Positions 32,655 to 41,557 of a stretch of DNA of 64,000 nt are shown here, in pieces. The number at the start of each line of letters is the position of its first letter. The stretch's first letter is position 1. The stretch spans positions 91,643 to 155,642 of the forward strand of contig NZ_JARAMP010000010.1 in NCBI RefSeq assembly GCF_028802875.1. Reading direction: 5' to 3'. The stretch comes from Seohaeicola sp024304985. GTDB lineage: Bacteria > Pseudomonadota > Alphaproteobacteria > Rhodobacterales > Rhodobacteraceae. A model generated the notes under the pieces. The model saw only the letters and a program-made list of their open reading frames with translations, was not told the DNA's origin and did not search any database. The translations under genes and the position numbers were made by a program.

Positions 32655-33448
32655 TGCAGATGCGCGAGAGCGGCCCGATCAAGACACGGCGCGAGGGCGC
32701 GATCCTTGAAGTGACGCTGGACCGACCCAAGGCCAATGCGATCGATCTGGCCACCAGCCGGATCATGGGCGAGGTGTTCCGCGATTTCCGCGATGAGGAT
32801 GGGTTGCGCGTGGCGATCCTGCGGGCGGAGGGCGAGAAATTCTTTTGCCCCGGCTGGGATCTGAAGGCGGCGGCGGATGGCGATGCGGTGGACGGGGATT
32901 ACGGCGTGGGTGGCTTTGGCGGCTTGCAGGAGTTGCCGCATCTGAACAAGCCGGTCATTGCCGCCGTCAATGGCATCTGCTGCGGCGGCGGGCTGGAACT
33001 GGCCTTGAGTTGCGATCTGATCCTTGCCTCAAGCAACGCGACCTTTGCCTTGCCGGAAATCCGGTCGGGCACGGTGGCGGATGCAGCCTCGATCAAGCTG
33101 CCGAAGCGGATTCCTTATCATGTGGCAATGGACCTGCTGCTGACGGGGCGGTGGTTCGACGCCGATGAAGCCCTGCGTTGGGGGCTGCTGCGCGAGATCA
33201 CGACGCCTGCCGACCTGTTGCCGAAGGCATGGGATCTGGCGCGACTGCTGGAGGCCGGACCGCCGCTGGTCTATGCCGCAATCAAGGAGATCGTGCGCGA
33301 GGCGGAAGCGATGCGATTTCAGGATGCGCTGAACCGCATCACCAAGCGGCAGTTCGCGACCGTGGACCGGCTCTATTCCAGCGAGGATCAACTGGAAGGC
33401 GCGCGCGCCTTTGCCGAAAAGCGCGACCCCGTCTGGAGGGGGCGCTGA
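32651..33448 (+). CDS. caiD: Enoyl-CoA hydratase family protein, CaiD-like (carnitinyl-CoA dehydratase)
   Basis: A 265-residue crotonase-fold enzyme. Features shared with CaiD of E. coli include GWDLKAAADG (about 73-82), GGFGGLQEL, KPVIAAVNG, CGGGLELAL and DEALRWGLL. CaiD interconverts crotonobetainyl-CoA and carnitinyl-CoA. The active-site segment after FALPEIRSG differs (TVADAASIKLPKR) from E. coli CaiD (IVPDSGG), so the exact substrate is not certain. It overlaps the ligase by 4 bp and is the last gene of the block before a convergent gene. Confidence 0.78.
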   Translation: MMQMRESGPIKTRREGAILEVTLDRPKANAIDLATSRIMGEVFRDFRDEDGLRVAILRAEGEKFFCPGWDLKAAADGDAVDGDYGVGGFGGLQELPHLNKPVIAAVNGICCGGGLELALSCDLILASSNATFALPEIRSGTVADAASIKLPKRIPYHVAMDLLLTGRWFDADEALRWGLLREITTPADLLPKAWDLARLLEAGPPLVYAAIKEIVREAEAMRFQDALNRITKRQFATVDRLYSSEDQLEGARAFAEKRDPVWRGR

Positions 33449-33454
33449 GAGGGT

Positions 33455-33487
33455 GCGCGCCGCCTCGGGCCGGGGCTGTAGGCGCGC
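33455..33487. terminator. Possible bidirectional terminator hairpin
   Basis: Arms GCGCGCC (33455-33461) and GGCGCGC (33481-33487) pair perfectly around a GC-rich 19-nt loop in the 77-bp gap between two convergent genes. No T-tract is seen, so confidence is limited. Confidence 0.4.
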
Positions 33488-33525
33488 TGCCTTGGCATGA
33501 TCCGCGCCGATTGCGCCCTGCCCTT

Positions 33526-34449
33526 CTACAGCAGCGCCTTCTGCATCATCATGTGGACGCCCTTTTCACGGTTCACTGTCTGCGTGATCCGCAGGTCTCC
33601 GGCCAATGAGCACAGCATATAGGCTTGCTCGCGTGTGATGCCCGCGCGGGATGCCACAAGGGCGATCATCCGGCGCAGGGCGATTTCCACGCAAACGTCC
33701 AGATCGGGATGCATGCCCATGGTGATGAAATGGGTGGGAGTCTCGGCCTCGGGATAAGTCAGGTCCATGTCGCGGCGCAGGGTGAGGCGGAAACGGCCTT
33801 GCAGCGCGGTTTCAATGGCGGTCACGCAGACTTCTCCATCGCCCTGCGCGCCGTGCCCGTCGCCGCAGGAGAAGAGCGCCCCCTCGGCCAGCACGGGCAG
33901 ATAGAGCGTGGTGCCCGCCACCAGCTCCTTGTTGTCGAGATTGCCACCATGGGCGCGCGGTTCGATCGTCGAAATGCGGCCCCATGCGGGCGGTGGAGCC
34001 ACGCCCATCACGCCGAAGAACGGCGCAAGCGGCAGTTTCAGCCCCCAGGGCATCGTCGCCTCGCCCCGTTTGGCATCCAGCGGGATCGTTGTGTGGTGCA
34101 TCTGCGGAAAGTCCAGCGGCAGTGTCCCCGCCAAGGGCCGGATGAAATTGTAACCCCAGTCCTGCCGCAGCTGCACATCCAGAATATCCACCTGCAACAC
34201 ATCGCCGGGTTTCGCGCCCGCGACCGCCACGGGGCCGGTCAGAATATGGCCCGGCATTGCGGGTGCGCCTGCGGCGTGGATCTCGTGCAGTTCGGGGGGC
34301 ACATGGAAACCCTCTCCCGGCAAGACCTGCGGCCCGCCCGAAACCGTGTTGATGGTCACCTCATCCCCGCTGGCCACCGTCGCGACAGGTGACAGGCTCG
34401 CATCGAAGTAACCCCAATGGCAGGTTTTCGGTCCGGCTTCGACAATCAT
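33526..34449 (-). CDS. Acetamidase/formamidase family protein (second paralogue)
   Basis: A 307-residue FmdA/AmdA-family enzyme with the motif CGDGHGAQGDGEVC at about residues 199-212 and a PGDVLQVDILD strand in the N-terminal half, which matches the metal-dependent acetamidase/formamidase fold. It is shorter and clearly different from the paralogue at 10913. ATG 34449 follows weak AGGTGCCTCC sequence. It lies 120 bp downstream of the amidohydrolase gene on the same strand and could belong to that operon, releasing ammonia from a small amide formed by ring opening. Confidence 0.85.
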   Translation of the reverse strand: MIVEAGPKTCHWGYFDASLSPVATVASGDEVTINTVSGGPQVLPGEGFHVPPELHEIHAAGAPAMPGHILTGPVAVAGAKPGDVLQVDILDVQLRQDWGYNFIRPLAGTLPLDFPQMHHTTIPLDAKRGEATMPWGLKLPLAPFFGVMGVAPPPAWGRISTIEPRAHGGNLDNKELVAGTTLYLPVLAEGALFSCGDGHGAQGDGEVCVTAIETALQGRFRLTLRRDMDLTYPEAETPTHFITMGMHPDLDVCVEIALRRMIALVASRAGITREQAYMLCSLAGDLRITQTVNREKGVHMMMQKALL

Positions 34450-34569
34450 GGAGGCACCTTTGCATCTGTGGCCGGAGGCGCGGCAACGCCGACGGGACGG
34501 AGTGGATCTGATCCTGCGGCGATGCTACCCGGCTGCGCGCGAAGGTGCAAACGGCGTGGCGCGTGATGG

Positions 34570-36045
34570 TCACTCCAATGGCGGATAGGCGGGGGGAAAG
34601 ATCTCATCCACCGGGGGGTGGCCCCATGTCCGGTCGGGGTATTTGTCCCGCAGCCCGTCGAATTGCGCCTGCGCGCGGGTGCGGGCGGCCGCCATGTCGA
34701 TGCCTGCCACCTGCCCTTCGCGCATGGACAGCCGCCCATCGACAAAGACGGCCCGCGTGACGCGGCCCGTCGCGCCAAGGATCAGAGTGCGGACCGGATC
34801 GACGCGGGGGGCCATCAGGGTGTCCTGCATGTCGAAGATCGCGATATCGGCCTTGGCTCCCGGTTCCAGCCGTCCGAGGTCGGGCCGTCCCAGTGCGGCG
34901 GCCCCGCCAAGGGTCGCCGCGTCAAGCATGTGTTCGGGTGCCGCGTCATGGATGCTGTCGCCCGCCATGCGCGCCATCATCACGCCAACGGCCATGTTCA
35001 GCACCATGTCGGGCGGGGCGGTGTCCGTGCCCATGCCGATGTTGATCCCCATCCGGCGCAGCTTGCCGAAGGAGCGCAGCATCGCGCCCGAGCGGGCAAA
35101 GACCAGTGGACAATGCGCGACCGTCACGCCGTGATCGGCATAGAGGCGCAGGTCGTCATCGGTGGCATAGGTCGCATGTGGCGCGATCAGGCGGGGTGAC
35201 AGCGCGCCGAACCCGGCCATCCATTGCGGCGCGGTGGTGCCATGCAGGCTGTGCACCGTATCACGCTCCATCTGCCCCTGGGCCATGTGCAGGCGCACCG
35301 GCACGTCCAGATCCGCAGCCGCCGCCATGGTGCGGCTGAGCAGGTCCTGCGTGCAGGTTTCCACGCGGTCGGGGGCCAACATCCCCTGCACCAGCCCGCC
35401 GAAGCGGCCTGACTGCGCGGTGATGAAATGTATCGCGTCATTCAGGCCAGCCAGCCCGCGCGCTTCGTCGAAGCGGGGCTCCAGAATACCCGGCGCGGTG
35501 CAGACCATTCCGCCAGAGCGATAAGCCGGGCCCAACCAGACGCGCAGGCCCAATGCCCCCGCCGCCTCGGCTGCGGCTTCGAATTCCGCGACATTCTCGC
35601 CCCATTCCCGGTAGAACAGCGAGGCGATGGGCAGGGCCGAGGTGATGCCGTTGCAGAGCAACTGCGCAAAGCTGAAGCGTTTCTGAAAGGCCAGTTCCTC
35701 GGGCGTATACATCTCATAGGGGCCACGGCGGAGATAGGATTCGGGCCAGACGCGGCCCTTGGCCCATGCAGGGCCGCAGTCGACACCCAGTGTGGTGGTG
35801 TCCAGATCGGACAGGGCGTCAAGGTCGATCAAGCCGGGGGATATCAGCACCTCGCCCAGATCGACGCGCCGGGCCACCTCGCCCTCGAAGCGGGGGCCGA
35901 CATGGAGGATGCGGTCCTCCTCGATCACGATCTCGCCGTTTTCCAGCAGCCGGTGGCCGCCGTCACGATGCGCGACGATCCAGCGCGCGGCCAACGCGGT
36001 GCGCCCCTTGAGGCGCGCGCCCAATGTCAGATCAGAGAGCATCAC
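34570..36045 (-). CDS. Amidohydrolase superfamily protein lacking the HxH metal motif
   Basis: A 491-residue protein of the ATZ/TRZ (chlorohydrolase-like) branch. The beta-strand 1 motif that normally reads PGxIDxHxH is PGLIDLDALSDLD (70-82), so both metal-binding His are Asp or Leu/Ser. Later positions are kept: His253 (RLHMAQG), His290 (IAPHATY), His311 (AHCPLV) and Asp341 (MGTDTAPPD). Homologues with this change exist among annotated amidohydrolases as far as I recall, so it may be a subfamily with altered metal use rather than decay. It overlaps the cytosine deaminase-like gene by 4 bp (36042-36045). Substrate unknown. Confidence 0.82.
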   Translation of the reverse strand: MMLSDLTLGARLKGRTALAARWIVAHRDGGHRLLENGEIVIEEDRILHVGPRFEGEVARRVDLGEVLISPGLIDLDALSDLDTTTLGVDCGPAWAKGRVWPESYLRRGPYEMYTPEELAFQKRFSFAQLLCNGITSALPIASLFYREWGENVAEFEAAAEAAGALGLRVWLGPAYRSGGMVCTAPGILEPRFDEARGLAGLNDAIHFITAQSGRFGGLVQGMLAPDRVETCTQDLLSRTMAAAADLDVPVRLHMAQGQMERDTVHSLHGTTAPQWMAGFGALSPRLIAPHATYATDDDLRLYADHGVTVAHCPLVFARSGAMLRSFGKLRRMGINIGMGTDTAPPDMVLNMAVGVMMARMAGDSIHDAAPEHMLDAATLGGAAALGRPDLGRLEPGAKADIAIFDMQDTLMAPRVDPVRTLILGATGRVTRAVFVDGRLSMREGQVAGIDMAAARTRAQAQFDGLRDKYPDRTWGHPPVDEIFPPAYPPLE

Positions 36046-37235
36046 GGTGCCTCCATCACGGGTTTGCCGCCGCGCCCGGTCACGCGCCCGCCCTTGACGG
36101 TCAACTGGACAGGTCCGCCCATCGCCACCGCCTCGGCCAAAGTGCGGCCGGGCAGCAGGGCCAGATCGGCGGGGTTACCCACGGCCAGTCGGTGATCCAT
36201 GACACCCATCACGGCGGCGCCACCCGTGGTAACCAGATCCAGCGCCAGCGCCAGATCGGCATCGGCGCGCAGGTTGTTCTTCTGTGCCACGATCCGCGCC
36301 CGATCCAGCATGTCGGGGCGGTTCCACGGGTTCCATGTGTCCAGAACGCCGTCGCAGCCCGCCCCCATGCGCAGCCCCGCGCCACGCACCCGTTTGAGGT
36401 TGGGCACCTCGCGCGAGGGCGCACCCGTGGTCAGGATCGCGACATCCTGTTCGGCCAGTTCGGCCAGCAGCACCTCGACCCGGTTCCAGTCGGGCATGCC
36501 AAGGCAGAAGGCGTGGCTGACCGCGACCTTGCCCTTCATCCCCAGCGCGGCCGTGCGTTCAAGGATCAGTTCCAGCGAAAAGGCCCCCATGTCACCGGGT
36601 TCGTGCAGGTGGATGTCGATCCCGCGCCCGTGTTTGTCGGCCAGGGCGAAGATTGCATCCAGATGGCCTTTCGGGTCGCGGTCGATCCCGCAGGGGTCAA
36701 GGCCGCCCACCAGATCGGCCCCCATGGCCATGGCCTCGTCCAGCAGTTCCAGCGTGCCGGGGCGGATCATCAGGCCGGATTGGGGGAAGGCCACGATCTC
36801 GATCTCGACCACGCCGCGCAGGGTGTCGCGGGTGTTCAGGACACCCTCCAGCACGGAGAGGCCATTATCCGTGTCCACGTCCACATGGCTGCGGATATGG
36901 GTGGTGCCGTTGCCCACCAGTGCCAGCGCATGCCGCATGGATTGCCGCGCGGGATCGAGGCCCAGTTCGCGCCGCGCGCGGCGTTCGTTGTTGATCATGG
37001 AACGGAGGTCGGTGCCGACGGCGTTCTCATACCAGCCCATGCCCATCACCGTCTTGTCCAGATGGGTATGCGCCTCGACCAGACCGGGGGTGGCGATGGC
37101 CCCGCCTGCATCCTCGGTCGCGATGCCGGGCGCTGTGATCCCGGACGCGATTTCGGCAATCCGGCCGCCCCGGATCAGCAGGTCAGTGGCGGGCGCGCCC
37201 ATGGGGCGCAGGTTGCGGATCAGCAGGTCAGTCAT
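36042..37235 (-). CDS. Amidohydrolase, cytosine deaminase/isopropylammelide hydrolase-like
   Basis: A 397-residue amidohydrolase with an intact metal site: His56/His58 in EAHTHLDK, IDIHLHE around residue 207-213, VSHAF, and a late CDGV Asp. These are features of cytosine deaminase (CodA) and related N-heterocycle deaminases. It is translationally coupled to the amidohydrolase before stop 36045 and to the racemase-like gene by 4-bp overlaps, so the three proteins probably act in one pathway, degrading a nitrogen heterocycle. Substrate cannot be read from sequence. Confidence 0.85.
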   Translation of the reverse strand: MTDLLIRNLRPMGAPATDLLIRGGRIAEIASGITAPGIATEDAGGAIATPGLVEAHTHLDKTVMGMGWYENAVGTDLRSMINNERRARRELGLDPARQSMRHALALVGNGTTHIRSHVDVDTDNGLSVLEGVLNTRDTLRGVVEIEIVAFPQSGLMIRPGTLELLDEAMAMGADLVGGLDPCGIDRDPKGHLDAIFALADKHGRGIDIHLHEPGDMGAFSLELILERTAALGMKGKVAVSHAFCLGMPDWNRVEVLLAELAEQDVAILTTGAPSREVPNLKRVRGAGLRMGAGCDGVLDTWNPWNRPDMLDRARIVAQKNNLRADADLALALDLVTTGGAAVMGVMDHRLAVGNPADLALLPGRTLAEAVAMGGPVQLTVKGGRVTGRGGKPVMEAP

Positions 37236-37960
37236 GCGGCCTCCGGGGCGAAGCCCCCTGTCTTGACGCGCGGCCAGGCATAGCCGCCCAGTTTCGATGT
37301 GCGATAGCCCATGCCGACCAGCGCCTCGGCCTGCCGGACGGCGGCTGTGACGCCGTCGATCACCAGAACGCCGGTGTCACGCGAAAGCTTGTCGCAAAGC
37401 TCGGCCATGCCGGCGCAGCCAAGGATCACCGCCTCGGCCCCGTCATGCGCCTGCGCGGCGCGGATCTCGGCAGCAATCAATGCCTCGGCGCAGATGGGAT
37501 CTTCCTCCAGTGCCAGAACGGGCAGGTCGATGGCGCGCACGCGGCGGCAACGCCGCCCGGCACCATAGGCATCGGCCAGATCCTCGATGATCGGGACAGA
37601 GCGCGGCAGGGTCGTGACCACCGAAAAGCGCGCGGACAGCGTCATGGCGACGCTGATCGCCGCCTGACAGAGGCCCAGCACCGGACCTGCTGCCACTTCG
37701 CGCGCCGCATCAAGGCCAGGATCGTCGAAACAGGCAATGACGTGCGCGGCGGCCCCGCGCGCTTCGGCGGCGCGAATGGCGGCCAGCATGGCAGGCACGG
37801 CCAGCGCCTCATCGGCATAGCCTTCGATCGAGGCAGGTGTGGCCCGGGCCGTCACAAGGTCGATCTTGGTACCGGGCGAGGCCACCCGCCGCGCCGCGCG
37901 TCCGATCTGGTCGGTCATCGCGGCGGTGGAGTTCGGATTGATGACATGGATCAGCATCAT
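37232..37960 (-). CDS. Asp/Glu/hydantoin racemase family protein
   Basis: Start set at ATG 37960 (MMLIHVINPNS), 242 residues; the frame continues upstream but overlaps the previous gene and has no signal. The N-terminal INPNST motif and the two Cys of the family (CFDD near residue 77-80 and LGCAGM near residue 184-189) fit hydantoin racemase/maleate isomerase-like enzymes, which use a Cys pair for proton exchange without cofactor. In this operon it might racemise a hydantoin or N-carbamoyl amino acid. Overlaps its upstream neighbour by 4 bp and its downstream one too. Confidence 0.82.
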   Translation of the reverse strand: MMLIHVINPNSTAAMTDQIGRAARRVASPGTKIDLVTARATPASIEGYADEALAVPAMLAAIRAAEARGAAAHVIACFDDPGLDAAREVAAGPVLGLCQAAISVAMTLSARFSVVTTLPRSVPIIEDLADAYGAGRRCRRVRAIDLPVLALEEDPICAEALIAAEIRAAQAHDGAEAVILGCAGMAELCDKLSRDTGVLVIDGVTAAVRQAEALVGMGYRTSKLGGYAWPRVKTGGFAPEAA

Positions 37961-38613
37961 CGTGCCTTTGCTGTCTTTGGGGTCAGTTGCGCCGCTTCCC
38001 AGGTCGCCGCTTCCGCAGGTTTCAACAACTCGAACTGTCGATCCGCGACGATGTAATTGTCCGCATGCAGCCGCGCGATGGGTTGATAGACATCCGGGTT
38101 CACATAGCGGCCCTGCGCGTCCATGCAGTCGTCGCGCACGGTCATTTCCACCACTTCGCCCAGAATGATGGCGCGGGACGGAAAGTCGATGATCCGTTCG
38201 ACCCGACATTCCATCGCGCAAGGGGTGCGCGTGATGTAATGGGCGTCAATCTGGCGGCAGGGCGCGGTGTCCAGTCCGGCAAAGGCAGGCTCATCCACAT
38301 CGGGGGCGAAATTGACCCCGCAGAGGATCATCGCCTCGGCCAGTTCCATATCCACCATGTTGACGCAGAATTGCCCGGTGCGGCGAATATTGACCAGCGT
38401 GTCCTTCTCTTGCCCGTCGCCGCGCGTCTGCACGCCAAGGATCACGATGGGTGGGTCTTGCGAAAAGACGTTGAAGAAGCTCATCGGGGCGGCGTTGCTG
38501 TGCCCGCCTTCGGACCGCGTGGTGACCAGCGCGATGGGGCGCGGGCCGACGAAATTCGTCAGCAGGCGGTAGCGGTCCTGCGGGGGCAGTTGAGTGAAAT
38601 CGAACTCCATCAT
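37957..38613 (-). CDS. Flavin reductase-like (DIM6/NTAB family) protein
   Basis: A 218-residue FMN-binding split-barrel protein starting at ATG 38613. The family core is RPIALVTTRS ... NAAPMSFFNVFSQDPPIVILG, with a late YVNPDVYQPIARLHADNY. Such proteins supply reduced flavin to monooxygenases or act as oxidoreductases themselves. No partner monooxygenase is encoded beside it. It overlaps the racemase-like gene and the OppF-type ATPase gene by 4 bp each, so it is firmly within the operon of importer and amidohydrolases. Confidence 0.82.
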   Translation of the reverse strand: MMEFDFTQLPPQDRYRLLTNFVGPRPIALVTTRSEGGHSNAAPMSFFNVFSQDPPIVILGVQTRGDGQEKDTLVNIRRTGQFCVNMVDMELAEAMILCGVNFAPDVDEPAFAGLDTAPCRQIDAHYITRTPCAMECRVERIIDFPSRAIILGEVVEMTVRDDCMDAQGRYVNPDVYQPIARLHADNYIVADRQFELLKPAEAATWEAAQLTPKTAKAR

Positions 38614-39629
38614 CCGGCCTTTCTGAGTGGCATGGGGTCGGTGCGCCCCTCCTGCACGGCATGGCACCGCACCTGGCTGTCGCCATGGGCGCGAAAAACA
38701 GGAGCCTCGGTCCGGCAGCGCTCATTGGCAAGGGGGCAGCGCGGGTGGAAATGGCATCCCGAAGGTGGCGTGATGGGGTTGGGCACCTCGCCCGCCGGGC
38801 GGTCCATGTCGCGATGCGCCATGGTGATGTCCGGCACCGTGTCCAGCAAGAGCCGCGTATAGGGATGCTGGGGTGCCGCGAAGATGCGGTCCGCCGGGGC
38901 CAGTTCCACCAGACGGCCCAGATACATGACCCCGATCTGGTCCGAGATGAAATTAACCACCGCCAGATCATGGCTGATGAACAGATAGGTCAGGCCCAGC
39001 TCGCGCTGCAATTCCCGCATCAGGTTCAGAATCTGCGCCTGCACCGACACATCAAGGGCCGAGGTCGGCTCGTCACAGACCAGAAACTCGGGCTTGGTGG
39101 AAATCGCCCGCGCGATGGAAATGCGCTGCCGCTGGCCGCCCGAGAATTCGTGCGGGAACTTCTCGCCGTCTGCGGCGGACAGGCCCACGAATTCCAGCAG
39201 GCGGTCCACCTCCTTGCGGCGCGCCACCGGGTCGGGATGGGTTGCGAAGCTTTTCATCGGCTCGCCGATGATGCGCGCCACGCGCCAGCGCGGGTTGAGG
39301 CTGGCATAGGGGTCCTGAAATATCATCTGCATCCGGCGGCGCACCGCAGGGGGCTGACCTGCGCGCGAGCCCGCCAATTCGTGCCCGTCAAAGCGGATGC
39401 TGCCTGCCGATGGCTGCGTCAGCCCCATCAGCAATTTGGCCACGGTGGATTTGCCGCAACCGGATTCCCCCACAAGGCTGAGCGTGGTGCCGCGCGGAAT
39501 GGTGAAATCGACACCATCGACCGCATGCACATATTTGCGCCCGCCGCCCTGCGTAAGCCGGGTCAGAAAGGGTTGGGACAGATCGAAAGTCTTTTTCAGA
39601 CCGGTGACGGTCAGGATCGGATCGGTCAT
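38610..39629 (-). CDS. Oligopeptide-type ABC transporter ATP-binding protein (DppF/OppF type)
   Basis: Start at ATG 39629 (MTDPILTV), giving 339 residues. Walker A GESGCGKST, signature FSGGQRQRISIARAI, Walker B FLVCDEPTSALD and the C-terminal oligopeptide transporter extension with a Cys cluster (CHFHPRCPLANERC) that often holds an iron-sulfur cluster. Forms the ATPase heterodimer with the DppD-type subunit, coupled by ATGA overlap. Confidence 0.9.
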   Translation of the reverse strand: MTDPILTVTGLKKTFDLSQPFLTRLTQGGGRKYVHAVDGVDFTIPRGTTLSLVGESGCGKSTVAKLLMGLTQPSAGSIRFDGHELAGSRAGQPPAVRRRMQMIFQDPYASLNPRWRVARIIGEPMKSFATHPDPVARRKEVDRLLEFVGLSAADGEKFPHEFSGGQRQRISIARAISTKPEFLVCDEPTSALDVSVQAQILNLMRELQRELGLTYLFISHDLAVVNFISDQIGVMYLGRLVELAPADRIFAAPQHPYTRLLLDTVPDITMAHRDMDRPAGEVPNPITPPSGCHFHPRCPLANERCRTEAPVFRAHGDSQVRCHAVQEGRTDPMPLRKAG

Positions 39630-40594
39630 GCGGGAACCTCCTCGGACAGATGGCAGGCGACGGACCTTGTGGCATGGCCTGTCAGGTCGGGGCGAGTTTG
39701 CCCGCAAATCTCGATGCGCACCGGGCAGCGCGGGGCAAAGGCGCAACCGGCAGGGCGCGCATGGGGGCGCGGCATCGCGCCTTCGATCTGCGGCAGCACA
39801 TCGGGGCGCGCGCCGATCCGCGGGATCGAGGCCATGAGACCGCGCGTATAGGGGTGGCGCGGCGCGGTCAGCACCTCGGCCACCGGGCCCACCTCGACGA
39901 TGCGGCCCGCATACATCACGGCGACACGATCTGCGGTTTCGGCAATCACGCCCATGTCATGGGTGACGAGGATGACCGCCACGCCGGTTTCGCGTGCCAG
40001 TTTGCGCAGAAGCGCGATGATCTGCGCCTGCACACTAACATCCAGCGCGGTCGTGGGTTCATCCGCAATCACCAGACGCGGCTCGGCGCACAAGGCCAGC
40101 GCGATGACCACACGCTGCCGCATCCCGCCGGAATATTGATGCGGATAAGTGTCGATCCGCGCCTCGGGGGCGGGGATGCCGACGCGGCGCAGCCAGTCGA
40201 TGGCGCGGGCGCGGGCCTCGTCCTTGGGCAGTTTCAGATGGGTCTGGATCGTCTCGATCAGCTGCTCGCCCACGGTCAGCACGGGGTTGAGGCTGGTCAG
40301 CGGGTCCTGAAAGATCGCCCCGATCCGCCGCCCGCGGATGCGGCGCATCTCATCGGGGCGCAGGGTGTCGATGCGCTGGCCTTCCAGCCGGATCTCGCCC
40401 GCGGCGATGCGGCCGGGGGGTTCGATCAGTCCGATGATGGCGGCCCCGGTCATGGATTTGCCGGCACCGGATTCGCCCACCATCCCCAGGATCTCGCCGG
40501 GTGAGACGCTCAGGCTTACATCCTCGATCGCGTTGACGGTGCCGCTGCGACCGGGAAAGGCCACGGTCAGGTTTTCGACGGTCAGAAGGGTCAT
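39626..40594 (-). CDS. Oligopeptide-type ABC transporter ATP-binding protein (DppD/OppD type)
   Basis: A 322-residue ATPase with Walker A GESGAGKSM (the final residue Met instead of Thr or Ser shift: GKSMTG), signature YSGGMRQRV, Walker B LVIADEPTTALD and a C-terminal CAFAPRCPVRIEIC Cys cluster. It pairs with the DppF-type subunit. It lies 5 bp downstream of the DppC-type permease gene. Together with the permeases and receptor it completes the importer. Confidence 0.9.
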   Translation of the reverse strand: MTLLTVENLTVAFPGRSGTVNAIEDVSLSVSPGEILGMVGESGAGKSMTGAAIIGLIEPPGRIAAGEIRLEGQRIDTLRPDEMRRIRGRRIGAIFQDPLTSLNPVLTVGEQLIETIQTHLKLPKDEARARAIDWLRRVGIPAPEARIDTYPHQYSGGMRQRVVIALALCAEPRLVIADEPTTALDVSVQAQIIALLRKLARETGVAVILVTHDMGVIAETADRVAVMYAGRIVEVGPVAEVLTAPRHPYTRGLMASIPRIGARPDVLPQIEGAMPRPHARPAGCAFAPRCPVRIEICGQTRPDLTGHATRSVACHLSEEVPA

Positions 40595-40599
40595 GGCGC

Positions 40600-41541
40600 T
40601 TACCTCAGTTTGGGGTTCAGGGCGTCGCGCAGCCAGTCACCCAGAAGGTTGACCGCCAGCACAAGGGCCACCAGCACGACGGAGGGGAAGATGACGACCC
40701 ACCAGATGCCCGAGAACAGGTATTCGTTGCCGATGCGGATCAGCGTGCCAAGGCTGGGCTGGGTCGCGGGCATGCCCACGCCAAGGAAGGACAGCGTCGC
40801 CTCGGTCAGCACGGCCATGCCAAGGTTGATCGTGGCGATGACAAGCACCGGGCCAAGCACGTTGGGCAGGATGTGGTGCAGCATGATGCCCATGCCCGAC
40901 ACGCCGTTGATGCGCGCGGCCTGCACATATTCCTTCTGCCGCTCGACCATGGTCGAGCCGCGCACGGTGCGGGCATATTGCACCCAGTTGGTCAGGCCGA
41001 TGGCCAGGATCAAGACCCAGATCGCCGCATCCGCGTGGCGTTCAGGCGGCAGCACGCCGCGTGCGATGCCGTTGACGAGCAGCGCCACAAGAATGGCCGG
41101 GAAACTCAGCAGGATGTCGGCCACCCGCATGATGGCCCCGTCGACCATGCCGCCCACGAACCCGCCCAGAAGACCCAGCGAGATGCCCACGACCGCCGCC
41201 AGCGCCACGCTGGCAAAGCCCACGATCAGCGACAGGCGCAGACCATAGAGGATCGAGGAGTACAGATCGCGCGCCTGTTCATCCGTGCCCAGAAAATAGC
41301 GCGGATCGCCGCCTTCGATCCAAGCGGGAGGCAATTCGCTGTCCAGCAGGAAGAGTTGCGAAATGTCATAGGGGTTCTGCGTTGCCAGCAGCGGCGCGAA
41401 CAATGCGGCGGCGAAGAGGATCAGGATCAGCACGCTTGAGATGCGCGCGGTCCAGGAGCGGCGGAAGTTCCACGCCACATCGCTGTTCCACAGACGGGTC
41501 AGCGCCGAGGGGGTGGTCTTGATCTGAGTGGTGTCGGTCAT
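40600..41541 (-). CDS. Oligopeptide-type ABC transporter permease (DppC/OppC type)
   Basis: Start at ATG 41541 (MTDTTQIK), with GGAGG 7 nt upstream; 313 residues. One N-terminal helix (about 30-52), a long periplasmic stretch with the DptLGTDEQARD-like segment (FLGTDEQARDLYSSI), then the MetI-type permease domain with five helices and the EAA loop near MVERQKEYVQAARINGVSG. Typical DppC. Gap to DppB is 16 bp. Confidence 0.9.
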   Translation of the reverse strand: MTDTTQIKTTPSALTRLWNSDVAWNFRRSWTARISSVLILILFAAALFAPLLATQNPYDISQLFLLDSELPPAWIEGGDPRYFLGTDEQARDLYSSILYGLRLSLIVGFASVALAAVVGISLGLLGGFVGGMVDGAIMRVADILLSFPAILVALLVNGIARGVLPPERHADAAIWVLILAIGLTNWVQYARTVRGSTMVERQKEYVQAARINGVSGMGIMLHHILPNVLGPVLVIATINLGMAVLTEATLSFLGVGMPATQPSLGTLIRIGNEYLFSGIWWVVIFPSVVLVALVLAVNLLGDWLRDALNPKLR

Positions 41542-41557
41542 GGCGTCCTCCGGCAGG

